A program made the translations under genes and the position numbers. 6,913 bases of DNA, taken from Kiritimatiellia bacterium. Its GTDB lineage: Bacteria; Verrucomicrobiota; Kiritimatiellia; RFP12; UBA1067. A model generated the notes under the pieces. It was not told the DNA's origin, did no database searches, and saw only the letters and a list, made by a program, of their open reading frames with translations. Positions 5,713-6,913 of the stretch are shown here, in pieces (position 1 is the first letter of the stretch; each line of letters opens with the position of its first letter). Location: the NCBI GenBank assembly GCA_028701555.1, contig JAQVQN010000129.1:1-6913 (forward strand). Reading direction: 5' to 3'.

Positions 5713-6913
5713 ACAGGGGCCTCCTGATTGTCAACAGGCAATGTTACAGTGAAGACGCTGCCTTTGCCGAACTCGCTGGTTACGTTGATTTCGCCACACA
5801 GTAGTTGGGTAAGTCGCTTGCAGATGGCCAGCCCCAGTCCGGTGCCTTCGTGCAAGCGCGCCAGGCCGGAGTCAAGCTGTTTGAACGGGCGGAACAGGTT
5901 GCTGATTTCCGACGTCTTAATGCCTATGCCTGTGTCCGAAACGGAAATCCGGATCGACTTCTCGTCACGTTCGGCCGTCAGGCGCACAAAACCCTGGTCT
6001 GTGAATTTGACGGCGTTGTTCAGAAGGTTGAGCATGATTTGTTCGACTCGTCGTTTGTCGCTCGAAATTATGCCCGTGTTTTCGGGCACCAGCACGAGCA
6101 AGGTCAATTTTTTGTTCTCCGCCAAAGGCCGGATCAGCCCTGCGACTTTATTGACTGACTCTGCCAGCGCGAATTCAGTTTTTCTTATTTCCAATTGCCC
6201 GGCTTCGATCTTGGAGATATCAAGCACGTCATTGATGAGCTCAAGCAGATGACGTGAGCTATCACGTACCATTGTTAGCTGTTTGCGCTGCTCCTCGTTC
6301 AGGGGCCCGGCCATCTCTTGCAACAGAATGCCGGTGAATCCTATGATCGAATTCAGCGGTGTGCGCAATTCGTGCGACATGGTGGCGAGGAAGGCTGATT
6401 TGACGCGGTCCGCCGCTTCGGCCAGGTCTTTGGCCACGGCCAAATCAGCGGTGCGCTCTGCCACGCGCTCTTCCAGCCTGAAATTAAGCTCCCGCAACTC
6501 CCTTTCGGCCATCTTGCGCGCCGTAACATCACGGACTATCGCTTGTATTAAAGTTTGCCCTTCCAAGTCAAGACGGTTCAGGCTGACCTCCGCCGCGAAA
6601 GTGTTGCCGTCACGATGGCAATGTTCCCATTCAAAGAACTGCAAACCGTCAGATATAGCCGCGCCTATGAGTGCGGTTGCTTTCTGCTCGGAACTAGAAC
6701 CATCCGGCTGGAGCCTAGGCGAGAAATCAGACGGGCAGGCACCTATGATTTCATCCCGCCGACAGCCGAAAACCTTCAAGGCTCTTTCATTGCAGTCGAC
6801 AAAACGTTTGTTCGACATCAGAAGGATCGCATCACTGGCAGTGTCGAACAAAGCATGGTATTTTATCTCGCTTTCCCGCAGTGCGGCCTGGTTATGCATG
6901 TGGACAGCCAGCC
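5709..6913 (-). CDS. Sensor histidine kinase (PAS-HisKA-HATPase), 5' end beyond the window
   Basis: Counting from the ATG at 6899, the visible 396 residues hold a PAS domain (about 8-128), a helical linker (about 129-165, RLEERVAERTADL) and a HisKA domain with MSHELRTPLNSIIGF (acceptor His176). The HATPase domain has Asn295 in LLNNAVKFT, DTGIGI (322-327), an F box at FRPFKQLD (336-343) and GTGLGLAI (352-359). No membrane segment is visible in this part. The SHELRTP H-box is the common HPK1-type, unlike the AHDFNN of the hybrid kinase downstream. The frame stays open to the window edge (at least four more codons, Leu-Ala-Val-His), and ATG 6899 lacks a ribosome binding site. The true start is therefore probably to the right, possibly with further sensor or receiver domains. 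It ends in the ATGA overlap with the response regulator gene, making that protein its likely partner. Confidence 0.92.
   Translation of the reverse strand, partial: LAVHMHNQAALRESEIKYHALFDTASDAILLMSNKRFVDCNERALKVFGCRRDEIIGACPSDFSPRLQPDGSSSEQKATALIGAAISDGLQFFEWEHCHRDGNTFAAEVSLNRLDLEGQTLIQAIVRDVTARKMAERELRELNFRLEERVAERTADLAVAKDLAEAADRVKSAFLATMSHELRTPLNSIIGFTGILLQEMAGPLNEEQRKQLTMVRDSSRHLLELINDVLDISKIEAGQLEIRKTEFALAESVNKVAGLIRPLAENKKLTLLVLVPENTGIISSDKRRVEQIMLNLLNNAVKFTDQGFVRLTAERDEKSIRISVSDTGIGIKTSEISNLFRPFKQLDSGLARLHEGTGLGLAICKRLTQLLCGEINVTSEFGKGSVFTVTLPVDNQEAPV
5720..5725 (-). promoter_or_regulatory. Ribosome binding site of the single-domain response regulator
   Basis: A perfect AGGAGG on the minus strand, seven nt before ATG 5712, lies within the last codons of the upstream kinase gene. 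Together with the ATGA stop-start overlap it points to translational coupling. Confidence 0.8.

Noticed and set aside
5805..6252. Long plus-strand open frames opposite the sensor kinase (5728-6252 and 5805-6158)
   Set aside because: They are antisense shadows of the HisKA/HATPase coding sequence, whose motifs are intact on the minus strand.
1..6913. Signs of a mobile element, CRISPR array, tRNA/rRNA gene or defence system
   Set aside because: I saw no transposase or integrase, no long direct or inverted repeats, no regularly spaced repeats and no tRNA-like segments; every long coding region has a housekeeping or signalling identity.

Overview
The window looks like ordinary chromosome from a Gram-negative bacterium with about 50-55% G+C. 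The wording of the HisD core and the SecG loop resembles proteins I recall from the Planctomycetes-Verrucomicrobia-Lentisphaerae-Kiritimatiellaeota (PVC) group. That placement is inference from memory, not a search result. There are seven protein-coding genes, two of them cut by the window edges. I see no RNA gene, CRISPR array, transposase or prophage gene.

Left part (1-2484): three unrelated housekeeping-type genes. The 3' four-fifths of hisD (histidine biosynthesis, + strand) runs tail to tail into secG (protein export, - strand), with only 14 bp between the stop codons. A divergent intergenic region of about 130-140 bp (1417-1557) holds a plausible secG promoter. It separates secG from an OppC/DppC-family ABC permease on the + strand that stands alone, with no OppB-type permease, ATPases or binding protein visible. 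A GC-rich hairpin directly follows the permease stop codon.

Right part (2563-6913): a four-gene minus-strand operon made only of two-component signalling parts. In transcription order these are a PAS-HisKA-HATPase sensor kinase (5' end beyond the right edge), a DivK-like single-domain receiver, a receiver-PAS protein with no catalytic domain, and a PAS-HisKA-HATPase-receiver hybrid kinase. The first two genes overlap by 4 nt (ATGA) and the second and third by 29 nt. Genes two and three each have an AGGAGG ribosome binding site inside the preceding gene. Twenty nt separate the third and fourth genes.

All phospho-acceptor and ATP-binding motifs are intact. None of the four proteins has an evident membrane segment or a DNA-binding, GGDEF/EAL or other output domain. 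The likely reading is a cytoplasmic multi-branch phosphorelay with two kinases of different H-box class feeding three receivers. Its output probably lies outside the window or works through protein-protein contact. This operon is the most interesting part of the window, but its parts belong to known families and I would not call it a proven new system.
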